The notes under the pieces: generated by a model | The model's database searches: none | What the model saw: the letters and a program-made list of their open reading frames with translations, nothing else | What the model was told of the DNA's origin: nothing | Source: Chara braunii | Lineage: Eukaryota > Streptophyta > Charophyceae > Charales > Characeae | DNA: 64,000 nucleotides | Assembly (NCBI GenBank): GCA_003427395.1 | Contig: BFEA01000198.1 | Location: forward strand, 1,902,675 to 1,966,674 | Direction: 5' to 3' | Position numbers and translations under genes: made by a program | Part shown: positions 1-11,023 of the stretch, piece after piece | Layout of the letters: every line of letters begins with the position of its first letter | Position numbering within the stretch: the stretch's first letter is position 1

Positions 1-45
1 TGGTGCGTCCGTCTAACACCCTGTGGTGTCTATGTGTGAAGTTGT

Positions 46-124
46 GGGTTTGGAGATCTGAACCTGCAACCTTGTACCACAATGTACATTTGTCACCAAT
101 GCTCTACCAACTGAGATATGCGCA
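46..124 (-). repeat. tRNA-derived sequence (SINE head or tRNA pseudogene)
   Basis: On the minus strand an A-box-like stretch (TCTCAGTTGGTAGAGC, complement of 101-116) is followed by a B-box-like stretch (GGTTGCAGGTTCAGATC, complement of 55-71). Spacing suits a tRNA promoter. The T stem does not pair and I cannot find a convincing anticodon arm, so a functional tRNA is unlikely. A SINE head or decayed tRNA fits best; no A-rich tail or target duplication was seen. Confidence 0.45.
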
Positions 125-534
125 TTGTGGTAGGCGCATTAACACTACAAAGTGTTGGACAGATGCACCATCACACACCAGAGTTGCAATGTGTTGAGGT
201 GCCGAGATTAGGGGGCCTATTGTTCGCCAACATGGGGTGTTTGGCAAGGTCGTCTTTAGGTTGTGTACATGATACAATGAATATGGATGATAGACTTTCA
301 CCTTTCAACTTCCAACTGCTATTTTTTTAAGACATCACTTGAAAAATGAATGAACTATTTTCTCTTTAGAAACAAAAGGGAAAATTATTTTGGATGATGT
401 ACTGGGGTGGTAGACTCGGTTTCCAACAGATGCAGTTTCCCATCCGTAAGACTGGAGTCATCTACAAGCAGGCCCCTACTATTGGGGGATGCTATTCTCA
501 CCTCGAATAGTCCTCTATGGATGTTATAATATAT
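125..534. other. intergenic, no recognisable gene
   Basis: Mixed-composition DNA. Short open frames here lack codon structure or domain resemblance. I see nothing specific in it. Confidence 0.5.
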
Positions 535-708
535 CGTCAAATAGAACTGCCCGGTAAACCGTAGGCAGAGAGGGAGAAGAGGACAACAAACGAGGGGCTG
601 TGACAAACTGTTTCGTCGGAGTTTCACCGACTCATCATATATATATATCGTCACAAACAGAACTGCCCGATAAACGGTAGGCAGAGAGAGAGAAGAGGAC
701 AACAAACG
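535..708 (+). repeat. two copies of a (TA)n-associated repeat (family E)
   Basis: Two partial copies of one dispersed repeat, 535-637 and 649-708. Both begin near CGTCACAAACAGAACTGCCC or a close variant, contain an AGAGAGAGAAGAG block, and are separated and followed by (TA)n runs. Related copies lie at 7402-7700, 35233-35400, 2940-2984 (minus) and 51241-51680 (minus). No terminal inverted repeat is visible. Placement inside TA microsatellites resembles the Micron-type MITEs of grasses, but relationship to them is only by analogy. Confidence 0.6.
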
Positions 709-731
709 ATATATATATATATATATAAATG

Positions 732-1680
732 CAGGGTTACCCGCCCGAACTTTCGGGGGGGGGGGGGAGGGAGTTTGGGTGTCCGACCAAACACGAGGGG
801 GGCGAACTTTCCAAAGCTTGGCCCCCGCAAAAAATCATTTCAGGGCCAATTTTTATTTTATTTTTAGAAAGTTGTGTGGTGTGTTCTGTAGAATGTAGGG
901 TACATGCCCATAAATTTTCAGGGCATTTGGCTTATAAAAAAAAAAAAAAAAACTACCAAAGATGGCGATCTAAAAACTGTGGTCGCCCACTCACTATTTT
1001 GTTTTTTTTTCCCCTTTTCCCCTTTTCTTTCCTTTTTCCTTAAACCAACACTACCTCCGAGTCTGTTTGTGCCGAACCTGATTTTCACTACGTGCCGAGT
1101 TTTGCCGAGCTTGAGTTTCGTTTTCTTATGTTTCTGGCACTCGACTGAAAAAAGAATAAAATTGGTTTTGCTTTCCAAAAAAAATGAGCATGGGGTTATA
1201 AAGAGGTCCTCACATCCACCAAAAAAGGAAAAGCGGAGAAATTGAACACACCTTCAGACGTGATACGGGGCGGATACAATAGGCAAAGTAATTGTTTGAG
1301 TATGCCCTCAGTGAGGGCGTCACAACAACCATGTCATGTCCGTAGTATGAAAAAAAATAAAATTGAAACCGAACTTAGGATCGGAACGCAGGTTGATAAA
1401 AAATGCAAAGTAATAGATGGGGTAGACCGTTCGTTACACAAGGTCAGTAGCCCGTGGACTGCGTCATGTAGCACTACCAGGGCCATTAAAGAAAACAACA
1501 TAGTAAAAAACGAAAACGCAAACAACAACCCTGAAACTAAACACAATCGCAGTTAAATACATGGAGGTGAGTGTTAATGTGAGCATAATCGTTCACGACT
1601 TTTCCGACATATTGCCCCACGCTATAGTCTCTTGTTTTTTATTTTTTTTGTTTTTACAAATGAACCCATAGGGCCTAATA
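732..1680. repeat. low-complexity repeat with orphan hAT-like terminus
   Basis: The segment starts CAGGGTTACC after a (TA)n run, matching the terminal sequence of the element at 2161-2926. Around 900-990 it carries the reverse complement of a block (CCGCCATCTTTGGCGATTTT type) found twice inside that element. The matching right terminus was not found, so the boundary is uncertain. No coding content. Confidence 0.35.
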
Positions 1681-1791
1681 CTTCACTTTTGGTTTTGGCC
1701 GAGCCTTCTTTATACCCCCGAAAAATACGGTGTGACGTATATTCCTGTTTTTCCAATACTAAGTAAGGTAGTGGTGGTTTAAACCTTTTGA

Positions 1792-1851
1792 ANNNNNNNN
1801 NNNNNNNNNNNNNNNNNNNNNNNNNNNNNNNNNNNNNNNNNNNNNNNNNNN
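1792..1851. other. assembly gap
   Basis: Run of N. It is followed by a short GT/GA microsatellite at about 1861-1910. Confidence 0.99.
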
Positions 1852-2160
1852 TTTTTTACGTGTGTGTGTGTGAGAGAGAGATAGAGAGAAAGAAAGAGAG
1901 AGAAAGAGAGTCTCACATATACTAACATGCCAAGTCTTTTTGTTTTCTATCAAAAAATCAATCGATCAGTAATCAATCAATCTATCAATTAAGTAGCCGA
2001 TGATCCAAAGTGAAAAAAATAAAAAATTCTAGGCTACCAGAGTGGCCCGCAAACTTTTGCCTGAACCCCCCCCCCCAAAGAAAAAATAGTAAATATATTT
2101 ATTTTATTTTATTATATATATATATATCGTCACAAACAGAAATATATATATATATATATA

Positions 2161-2264
2161 CAGGGTAACCGGCGTTCGGGACGGGCCGAATGCCCGAACC
2201 CGAACGCCCGAACGTAGGGGACCCCGTGGGGATGCGTTCGGCCGTTCGGGCCAAACGCGGACCC

Positions 2265-2298
<34 letters not shown>

Positions 2299-2926
2299 AA
2301 CAATCTGAAAAAAAAGATATGTTACAGAAAAAAATAAATTAAACAAGATTTGCCTGAGCATTACATCCGAATTCCTTACCAAATTTAAAATAAAAATAAA
2401 ATATGAAAAATAAATACTATTAATAAAAATAAATAAAAATAAAAAGAGAATTAAATTTAGTGAGTGCGCGAACATGTTTTCGACACCGCCATCTTTGGCG
2501 ATTTTTCATTTTTTTTTTTGGCATAGCTAAATGCCCTGAAAATTTACAGATGTGTACTTCACATAATACAAAACCCACCAAAAAAGTTCCAAAAAATAAT
2601 AAAATTGTTTAGACCCCGAACTAAAGTGAAAACAAAAAGTAAAAAGTAAAAAAATACGTAAGCGAGCACGTTTTGACACCGCCATCTTTGGCGATTTTTA
2701 ATTCTTATTTGGCTCAGCCAAATGACTTGAAAATTTACAGGCATGTACCCCACGTCATAGAGAACGCACAAAAAACAAATCAGAAAAAAATAATTATTTT
2801 TAGGCCCCGAAATATTTCTTGGCGGGGGCCGAACGCCGTCGGGTTCCGACCATGTACGGGACCCCGAACGCCCGTACGTATGGAGGTCTGCCCAGGGACC
2901 TCCGTACGTACGGGTTGGTGACCCTG
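2161..2926. mobile_element. hAT-like non-autonomous DNA transposon (MITE)
   Basis: The ends form a 10-base inverted repeat: CAGGGTAACC at 2161-2170 and GGTGACCCTG at 2917-2926 (9 of 10 complementary). Both sides are (TA)n, which hides any 8-bp target duplication. Inside are a long A tract, two copies of a CCGCCATCTTTGGCGATTTT-type block near 2486 and 2680, and GC-rich arms near each end. CAGGG-type termini are usual for hAT elements. There is no transposase, so it would be mobilised in trans if at all. Confidence 0.55.
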
Positions 2927-2939
2927 AATATATATATAT

Positions 2940-2984
2940 ATATCTCTGCCTACAATTTTACCGGGCAGTTCTGTTTGTGACGAT
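2940..2984 (-). repeat. partial copy of (TA)n-associated repeat, reversed
   Basis: Reverse complement of the family E start (CAGTTCTGTTTGTGACG at 2968-2984), flanked on both sides by (TA)n. About 45 bases survive. Confidence 0.55.
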
Positions 2985-2999
2985 ATATATATATATAAT

Positions 3000-3286
3000 T
3001 TGGTAAATAATTTTGATGTGACCCTGAGGGAAAAATTGATCAGTCTATGTTTTTGCATGACATAGTTTTTCCCCCGAGCCAAAAATTGTTTAGTTTATTT
3101 TCTGCATAACATAGTTTTTTTTCGAAATTCTTGGTTTTTGGATTTTTTTTTTGGATTTTTTTTTTGGATTTTTTTTTTGGATTTTTTTTTTGCGTTTAGG
3201 TTTCGCTAAATGTGTCTCGAAGGGAGGTCGAGCGTTCAGTCGTTCGGGTTCGACAGTTCGGCCAGACCTGAACGCCAATTACCCTG
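3000..3286. repeat. decayed hAT-like element with one surviving terminus
   Basis: It ends in ACCCTG at 3281-3286, preceded by GAACGCCAATT, the complement of the GGCGTTC-type subterminal sequence of the 2161 element. The other terminus is missing. Two degenerate copies of a TGCATRACATAGTTTTT block lie at about 3050 and 3100, and four T-rich 15-mers follow at 3135-3192. Confidence 0.4.
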
Positions 3287-3301
3287 TAAATATGTATATA
3301 T

Positions 3302-3586
3302 CTAGGCTACCAGAGTGACTCGGAACCACTTGCCCGACCGGACCAAAAAAAATAAAAAAAATAAAAAATTATTTTGTTTTAATTTTTATTTTAAATTGGG
3401 TAAAAAGAATTTCGTTGTGACCCTGAGGCAAACGTTGTTCAGTTTAGTTTTCTGCATAACATAGTTGGTTTTCAGATTTTTTCGATTTTTTTGTTTTTGT
3501 TTTTTTGTTGGGACCTTCTTTGGTCTTTGCACGACCGGACTGCTCGGGAAGATACGGTGAGCCGGGCGGCCCGACTGGTGGTCTAG
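3302..3586. mobile_element. short MITE with CTAG-type inverted termini
   Basis: CTAGGCTACCAG at 3302-3313 is matched by CTGGTGGTCTAG at 3575-3586 (10 of 12 complementary). TA-rich DNA lies on both sides. The interior shares a GTGACCCTGAGG...CATAACATAGTT block with 3016-3115, linking it to the neighbouring elements. An orphan copy of the left terminus lies at 2029-2040. About 285 bp, no coding capacity. Confidence 0.5.
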
Positions 3587-3652
3587 GTATATATATAATT
3601 CTGTGATAAATAAATATGATTGTATATTATAAACGTGGTTCTATAAGAATAA

Positions 3653-3732
3653 GGTCATCAATCAGATTCGAACCGAGATGAGTAAACACTGCTTCCTAAG
3701 AGCAACGTGTACACCACTTTCACCATAACGAT
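3653..3732 (-). tRNA. trnL-UAG: plastid-type tRNA-Leu (UAG), probably a nuclear pseudogene copy
   Basis: An 80-base minus-strand segment folds as a class II tRNA. The anticodon loop is CTTAGGA (anticodon TAG) on a TTGCT/AGCAG stem, followed by a variable arm and a CTCGGTTCGAATC T-arm. Its D-arm and anticodon region closely resemble plastid trnL-UAG as I know it from land plants. The acceptor stem has six of seven pairs; one T-stem pair is lost. The flanks are unusually AT-rich, like plastid intergenic DNA. I infer a small nuclear insertion of plastid DNA; whether it is transcribed cannot be judged. A tRNA of similar sequence from another compartment is the alternative. Confidence 0.6.
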
Positions 3733-3739
3733 TTATATA

Positions 3740-5030
3740 CACTTTAGAATAATATAATATATATGACTATATATTATAAAATTACATATAAAGATTATAT
3801 ACAAATTAATTATTTATCTCTTACTGTTATAAAGGAAAATGTGGGTCTCACATGCCGTTGTTTTGCAAGACCCTTAACGGTGTTGGGTCCGGGGCGGTTG
3901 TTTGAGGCGGGGTTTCTGTCGGGGCCGTTGCATCTTTTATTTTTCTCCCTGTCATTTTCGGCGCATGGTCGATTACAAGTACACAGTGTAGGGACCCGTA
4001 CAATCGTTGTTTTTTCATTTCCTAGTAGATTTATTTTGTTTTTCAGTAGATTCGTTAGTTTGCTCTCGGCATATGATTTTTTGTTTGTCATTTTCTACAA
4101 GCAGCAGGCCTCATGGTGTGCACAAAAGATAAAAAAATATCACGGTGTATCTTTCGACCTTATAGCGGAATATCCATAGGCCTCGCTGCACTACTATCAA
4201 AATGTGAAAAATGAGACGGGAAAGATACATTGTCATTTTTGTTTTTGTTTTGTGCATGTGGAGAGTAGTGCATCAAGACCCTTTACTTCGTTTGCTCCGT
4301 TAGGGCCTTGCTACACTGCTCACGACGTGCAGTAAAGACAAACGGACAAATTCGTTGTTTTTTTATTTTTTATTAAATAAAAAAATTATGCTACATTATT
4401 CTCTCAAAGCTTGGTTTAGGGTTTAAGGAAAAATTCATTGGCTTTTCTTCTCACTAGATTCGTTTTTGTTTCCCCCCCTTAAAACGGGTAAATTAAATGC
4501 AATCCCGCAGCCAACGTGTCTCATCCCGTGCACAAAAGACAAAAAATATGGCGTTGTATCTTTCAAATTTATGGCGGAAAATTCATTATGAGGGCATCGC
4601 CTCACAACTCTTGAAATGTGTAACATGATAATGAACTTCCCATTGGAACATGGTCAGATGCACCAGCCATGTTTTTGTCTTTTTCACATTTCAAAAGTGG
4701 TGCGGCGAGACCCTAACTTTGAGGCGGTTGGGCAATTTGTTCCCCCCACGCCCCCCCCTCTTGTTCTCTACCGCGTTTCCAGTGGGCATCCTCTTGTATT
4801 ATAAAAAAATTATATTATACAAGTGGATTTGCCGCAACTACGATGCAGAGAAGGACGATGACAAAACATTTTGCAAAACTCCCCAGCCATCAGTTGGATC
4901 CCATCTTTGCAATGTACCCTTACCAACGTTGTAAAATGCCCCGGCGTTTGCTAAGTTTTCGCACACACACATAAAAAAAAAAAAGGAATATATTTCCATG
5001 TTGCAGCCGTAGAGGCAATCGTTTTTGCTC
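3740..5030. other. intergenic repeats, no gene seen
   Basis: Contains copies of a block related to GGCCTCGCTACACTGCTCAC and TGTGAAAAATGARAC near 4190, 4310 and 4600; the same block recurs near 14760-14940. AT-rich plastid-like DNA continues to about 3835. No open frame with domain resemblance. Confidence 0.4.
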
Positions 5031-5039
5031 ACCCTATCG

Positions 5040-5050
5040 ATAAAACTACC

Positions 5051-5095
<45 letters not shown>

Positions 5096-5568
5096 CTACA
5101 CATACACAGACACACACACACACACACAATGCATATTTCCATGTTGTAGCCGTAGATTCGTTAGATTTTGGTCATCCTATCGATGAAAGTACTCTCTCTC
5201 TCTCTCACACGCACACACACACACACACGTGCAACACTGTATATTTTGATGTTCTGGCGAAGATTCATTCGATTTTGCACATTGGGGTTGGAGACTTACC
5301 TGTTGGTCGGTGCGATGCTCGACCAATCGATGAAAATCTCTCTCTCTCTCTCTCTCCCCTCCCCCCCCCTTCACATAGCGTCACCAACATCATGTCCTCC
5401 ATTCCCTGTCACCGCCTCTGCCGACCCGTCTCTGTTTTTTCGGTAGTCATTGCGGGTGTCGCTAATTGTCACGGGTGTCGCCAGTTCGCGCTGTGCAGCA
5501 ATGTATATTTCGATGTTGTAGTGAAAGATTCATTCTGTGGGGTTGGAGACTTACCTGTTGGCTGGAGA

Positions 5569-5655
<87 letters not shown>

Positions 5656-5878
5656 ACACGTGTAGCAATGCATATTTCAATGTTCTAGCGGAAGATTTAT
5701 TCGATTTTGCATATCGGGATTGGAGACTTACCTGTTGGCCGGTGCGTTGCTCGACCAATCAATGAAAATCTCTCTCTCTATCTCTCCCCCCCACCCCCGA
5801 TGTTCTAGCGGAATATTCATTGAATTTTCCACATCGGGGTTGGAGACTTACCTGTTGGCCGATGCGTTGCTTGACCAA

Positions 5879-5945
<67 letters not shown>
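5040..5945. repeat. tandem module with microsatellite spacers
   Basis: A module of about 60-100 bases (TTCWATGTTCTAGCGGAAGA-like start, then TTGGAGACTTACCTGTTGG) recurs about five times. Its core lies at 5294-5302, 5549-5557, 5726-5734 and 5846-5854. The spacers are pure (CT)n and (CA)n runs at 5050-5125, 5190-5228, 5573-5660 and 5880-5944. On the minus strand each core reads CAGGTAAGTCTCCAA, a perfect 5' splice-site consensus. The same core occurs at 58745. Confidence 0.7.
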
Positions 5946-5948
<3 letters not shown>

Positions 5949-6149
5949 AGCATCACCGGCATCGGGTCCTGAGTGTCCTCCATTCCCCGTCCCCGCCTGT
6001 GCCGATTCCCCGCCCCCATTTTTTTGGGAGTCGTCGCGGGTGTTGTTAGTTGTCGCGGCTGTTGCTAGTTCGCGGCGAGAATTCTCCGGTCGTCGCCTCG
6101 AGTTCCTCCGGTCGCTAGTCGTCGCAGGTGTCGTGGCAACATTTTTTTC

Positions 6150-6420
6150 GGCCAATTCCCGCCGGCATTTCTCCGACCGTCGCCCCGACTGCCACCGGTT
6201 CCCCCTTGGCCGCTGCTCGTAACCGGTCCCGCGCGGAGGCACCCGGTTTCTGTTGGGCCCCACGCGAGGACCGTTGTTTCCTTTTTTCGGCCAGTTCCCG
6301 CCGGCATTTCTCCGGCTGTCGCCTCGACTGCCACCGGTTCCACCTTGGCCGCTGCCCGTAATCGGTCCCACGTAGAGGCACACGGTTTCTGCTGGGCCCC
6401 ACGCGAGGACCGTTGTTTCC
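6150..6420. repeat. two-copy tandem repeat, period 139 bp
   Basis: Unit 1 (6150-6281) and unit 2 (6289-6420) both start GGCCARTTCCCGCCGGCATT and end GGACCGTTGTTTCC. They differ at scattered positions. GC-rich, no recognised coding content. Confidence 0.75.
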
Positions 6421-6515
6421 TTTAGTAGTATAGAGACATAAACAATCACATTATATGTAACAATATAATTATATTATATACATAATATCAATTAAAATAT
6501 ATTAGATTAGTTGCC

Positions 6516-6730
6516 ATGCCAGAAAGTGCAAAGACTGAGCACATCATCAAGTTATTTATGAATAACTGGGTATATGATTTTAGACTGCGAAAGTCTAAAG
6601 TTCGTGATAGAGATGTTTGTTTCACTAGCGATATGTGGAAGAAAGCGGCTGAGCAGATGGGCAGCCAACTCCAAATGACTTCAAGGAATCACCCCGAAGC
6701 CAATAGCCAAGCATAGCAGATGAACCACGT
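6516..6730 (+). pseudogene. Ty3/gypsy integrase core fragment, left half
   Basis: The frame 6516-6716 reads like a gypsy integrase core: RDVCFTSDMW contains the second catalytic Asp region, followed by QLQMTSRNHPEANSQA. A TAG stop stands where the third catalytic residue (Glu) is normally found, and the frame continues QMNHV up to the insertion of the giant solo LTR. The reading frame resumes on the far side at 14402. The upstream part (RT, RNase H, integrase zinc finger) is absent; AT-rich DNA lies just before. This is an old, dead fragment and unrelated in position to the minus-strand gypsy element further right. Confidence 0.75.
6727..6730. repeat. target-site duplication (left) of solo giant LTR
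   Basis: ACGT here is matched by ACGT at 14398-14401. Removing one copy and the LTR restores a continuous integrase reading frame, which is strong support for a simple insertion. Confidence 0.8.
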
Positions 6731-7401
6731 TGTCGGTGCGAATACCCTGACAAGGGTATCCGCCCTAGTTTTTGCAAGTGACAGGAAGTAAGTTTGAAAG
6801 TCTAAATGCGCTGCGCGAGTCGCGGCTAAGTCTGTTGGGTTATCCTAATGAGATGGTTGACTAAGAATAGAGCATGAGTGGGCACGCAGTCTTAAGGCGC
6901 GCGTGTGATTCCTCCGTTTGATGAAGCAGCCGGCTTAGTTGGCCGGCCTGATTTTTTTAAAGGAATAGAAGGTTTGTTTTTCTTATTCTGAACGGTTGAC
7001 CACTGGTAGGCCGACGTACGAGGTAGGGCGCAAGGTAGTCACGACGTGAGAGGGCAAGCCAGCGTGGAGGCCTGGTGACGGTGTGCTTAGTTTGAAGAAG
7101 GGATGAGGGCCAGGCTATTTTCCTAAGCCTGGGGGCCGTGTAGCACCATTATATGGGATCCCGCAAGTGTTGGTACCAGGCTTGGGCTTAGCCCTATAGG
7201 TTACGGTACTGAACTTACACGGCGGAGGTGCGGGGATCGAGGCCAGCGGGCGACAGCATGAGAGCGATGGAGTATTAAAGGGGTAAAGGGGTTGAGGGTC
7301 CTGCGGGACTATCCCCTTGGGGGAGTCCGACTGGGGGCCCGCATGTCAAGTCAGGGGAGGTGTTGGTAGGTTCTGCCCCCATTGCTTTGTGTTAAGCTAT
7401 T

Positions 7402-7700
7402 TTATATATATATCGCCACAAACAGAACTGCCCGGTAAACCGTGGGCAGAGAGAGAGAAGAGCACAACAAACGAGGGGCTGTGACAAACTGTTTCGTCGG
7501 AGTTTCACCGACTCATCAAAAGGCTGAACCCTCAACAGTCTGCAGAATCCCCTCATTGATTACACTGTAAATGATAATCTACCTTAACCAAAATCAAAGT
7601 AGACTATCGCTCACCCACACCAGATGGAAAACTCTACAGACTGTCGGTTCACACCCCATCACAAGCCAGCAAAACATCCACGAAACAAAGAAAGGTCTGT
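7402..7700 (+). repeat. longest copy of the (TA)n-associated repeat (family E)
   Basis: About 300 bases from CGCCACAAACAGAACTGCCC to AAACAAAGAAAGGTCTGT, with (TA)n on both sides (7393-7400 and 7701-7732). It is nested in the giant solo LTR. It holds all sub-blocks seen separately elsewhere: the AGAGAGAGAAGAG block, the TTTCACCGACTCATCA block and the CCAGATGGAAAACTCTACAG block. No inverted termini. Confidence 0.7.
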
Positions 7701-8540
7701 TATATATATATATATATAATATATATATATATATTCTCAAGTTCGTCCTATTCGGGTCCGAGCTAGCGTGCCGGCCGGTAGCGTCAAGGCCAGGCTCCTC
7801 CGATGGGCCAGTCATTGTGCCTTCCCTCCGGTCTCCTTCCCCCTATGAGCACCAAGCGACCGTCGGCCGCTGCGATAACAGCCACAGGCAAGAACGAAAC
7901 AGCGGGGGATGCCTCTATGCTAAGGGACCAGCAAGTTGGCGGTGGAGGGAGCCAGAAGGATAGTGGCATAACGGTGGTACCATGCTAGCAGTGGAGTGGC
8001 CGACAGCGGGGTGGGGAAGGCTGAAGCATGGGCGGTGCGCTGCAGCATCGTTCATTATCATAGCGGGCGGAACTGGCGGATGAACAATTACATACTCCCC
8101 GACGGATTTCGGCTTGCCATGACCATTGCCCCGCGGTCAGATTCGATCAACAACCGTCGGGCATCTGGGCTAGCATGCAACGAAGAGTAGAGTGCGAAGG
8201 TAGCATCAGGAGGACGAACCTAGGCGCTGAAACGCGCCAGGTGCATACAAAACTAGAAAAGCAAGGAAGAAAAACGAAGGGAGTGCATCTCACTCGATTC
8301 TTAACAGAATCGAGCGAGAAAACTTACTAAACAGGGGGTTTTGCCCACTGCGAGCTCAACGAGGACGCCAGTTTGGCCGATGGATAGCTGGGTCCAATGG
8401 TATGTAAGTAACAGGCTGCGGGGGGCTATGGTGGAGATGAGCAAGGGAGAGAAGGAAGACGCCGATTTCATCCGTTCCGAGATGGAAGTGGGGCAAGGAG
8501 AGAGTTGACCGGGGGAGGTTTCGACCATGGCGAAGCGTTT

Positions 8541-8716
8541 GGTGAAGTCAGTTGGCTGATTGGGTTAGTAAGATAGGAGGTTAGTGAAAAGTTGGGTGCG
8601 TTGGGAGATGGCGGGGAGATGATCGGTTGGTGAAGTCAGTTGGCTGATTGGGTTAGTAAGATAGGAGGTTAGTGAGAAGTTGGGTGTGTTGGGAGATGGC
8701 GGGGAGATGATCGGGG
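8541..8716 (+). repeat. 88-bp tandem duplication
   Basis: Units start GGTGAAGTCAGTTGGCTGAT at 8541 and 8629. They differ at only two or three positions, so the duplication is young relative to the surrounding LTR. Confidence 0.85.
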
Positions 8717-9869
8717 CGCAGTGGGAAAAGGATAACTCACGCGACTCTTGTTAGAGTCAGGCGAGGGAGGAGTTTAGATGGGGGTTTTAAGGGCGGGCGA
8801 ACTCGACTATGATGGCAGTTTGAGTGGAGAATTGGTATGGAAGGCGTTAGTAGAAAAACGGGGTGCGCCCGGGGAATGGCGAAGCGACATTTTGGGACGA
8901 ACATGGCGATGACTTTTTCCGTGTTTTTGGAGTAGATTCATTCAGTGTCCTATTTCCTGCTTTGTATTCTTCAACGATCATCGTACTCATTACCTTCGAT
9001 TCCTAAGTAGTGGTTGTCAACCTTGTTCACATGGTTCGTTCGTGCGGCTGAAGTCTTTGATCGAGACTCCTCCATTGGGTCAGGCGCCAATTCGCCTGCT
9101 CACCAGGCTGGTCGTAGCCAGCGGACAATGAATCTGGCCTGAGTAGCGGGATGACTAGCCCGCACCCTGACCTCTGAGTGGCAAACGAGGGCGAGGGGAG
9201 CCCTTTCTTGCTGCATGACGGATGAGCACGGTAGAAAGCGAGACAACGAGGTTGAAGCGTTTGCCTCGTGCCCCATGAAACCATGTACCAGCGGGAGACT
9301 CACTCTGAGTTCTCGTGCTCTGCCGGGGGAGATGGTCGTGGGGTGGTTACTTACCTGAAGGCCTGAGTGTTACCCCTCAGCGGTGAGAAGTTGAAGGCTT
9401 ACCTACTAGCTGACTGGCTGCTCATTCGGGCGGGGCATTGCCAGCTTGAGGGTACGGACCTACCCATTGACCTGGGCGCAGTCTATACAACAGGATGAAG
9501 TAATTACAGACGGAAAAACGGGGTTCATGGAAGACTACATGACTAGGTTCTGAGTGCACTTGACCACTTGCACGATCGGTCGGACCACGTTGTCGCTCCA
9601 CAACGGAGGTGAAGAAGGGAGGACCAGTTGTAGGAATTAACGACATACCTATAGGCTGGTTGCCTTGCTCCCGGTGCCCTGTGCGTCGCTTCAGGGCCAT
9701 TCATCCGCTGGGTCGGAGCGAGGTTCGCCGCAAAAACGAGATAGTGTGAGGCTGGCTGTAGAGATAGAGATTTACGGGCCGGTCGATGTGCTGATAGGGC
9801 GTATTAAGTGAAGAAACGGGGAGCCATCCACAAGGACTGGGGACTTGCTTGCTAGCTATGACGGATTGT

Positions 9870-10350
9870 CGTGAGTAGGTCGCTGTATGCTACTGCACAC
9901 TGTTGCCCACTACTGCGGACCACTGTGTACAGCTGCTGGCCACTATCTGGCTGCACATAAACTGCAGTTGCATCTGTTAAATTGCGCAGAAACTACGGTT
10001 GCGTTACTGACTATGCCCGACCGCTGTTTCTGTTAGCTGTGCATGGAAAGGCTGCTACAGACTGTGGGAAGCTGCTGCTGGCTGCTGCTGGCCGCCGCTG
10101 TGTGCTGCTGCTGCGGATTGGGCAAGGACTACTACTGTTGCCATTGACTGCTGCTGCATACAGACTGCGGTTACTGGTTGCTGCGGGCAAGTGCACGTAC
10201 TGCTGATTGCCCGCTGCTGTGTGCCATGCACGAATTGCTGCCTACTATTGATTGTTGTTGCGGCTGGTGACTATTGGTGCAACTGGTGACTACGGTTGTT
10301 ACTATTGACTGCCGCTGAGTATTGCTGCTGCATCTAAAGGTTGTTACCGA
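9870..10350. repeat. degenerate CTG/TGC-rich tract
   Basis: Cryptically simple DNA built from short TGCTG, ACTGC and TTGCTG words without a fixed period, for example at 10074-10120. No long open frame has convincing protein character. Confidence 0.5.
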
Positions 10351-11023
10351 CTGCCGTACGGCCGCGGTTGGGCTGAGGAGAGGTGTTGAGACTAGGGGAG
10401 GTGGTCAGGCAAGAAAAGTAAGGGGTTAGTGCTGCGATTTGGGAGATCGTCAGAAGATTGATTTCGACAATCAAGTTCAGAAGAGGACCAAGCTGTCATA
10501 GTGGCTGTCATTGCGGGGCCCTCAGGAGCATGAAGGTATCAAGGCCCTCTCCTGAGAGTTGAGTTGTCCCCTTCTTGTATCTCAAGAGTCGAAAACCCCT
10601 ATATTCTACCTTTCTTACTCTAAGTCTAATCCTGTTTTGAGAGGAAGGCGGCAGGGGGGATTGCAACCCGTAGGACCGCAACAAGACTCTGTGGGGAGTC
10701 AGCCCACCGATTGCGGGAGCTCTTCCAGAACCTAGGCGAGGTTCTGGAGGCAGGGAACCATCAGGTAATCCATGTCTATCTGTATAACCCACTACACCCA
10801 TGTTTGCATATCCCCCTGTAGTTTGATTGATGTGTGCATGCCTGTCCCTATGATTTTTTCTTTCTCTTCAGGACATAACCAGACTGAGGGAACACATGCA
10901 TAATGTCAGTTTCAACTTCTTTGCCTGATTGAAAGCAGAATGTGGGGTTGCGTCTGGGGGAAGGGTGGGAGAAAGGCTGTATTGCATGAGTTTGACTGGG
11001 TCAACCAAAGGCTGGGCCAGTTC

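Noticed and set aside
5817-6449. 210-codon minus frame with Arg/Glu repeats
   Set aside because: Made of a GA microsatellite and a two-copy GC-rich repeat; no domain.
7018-7400. Possible second PBS or LTR end after 6731
   Set aside because: No TGG-tRNA complement found; ends are fixed at 14397 by the split integrase frame.
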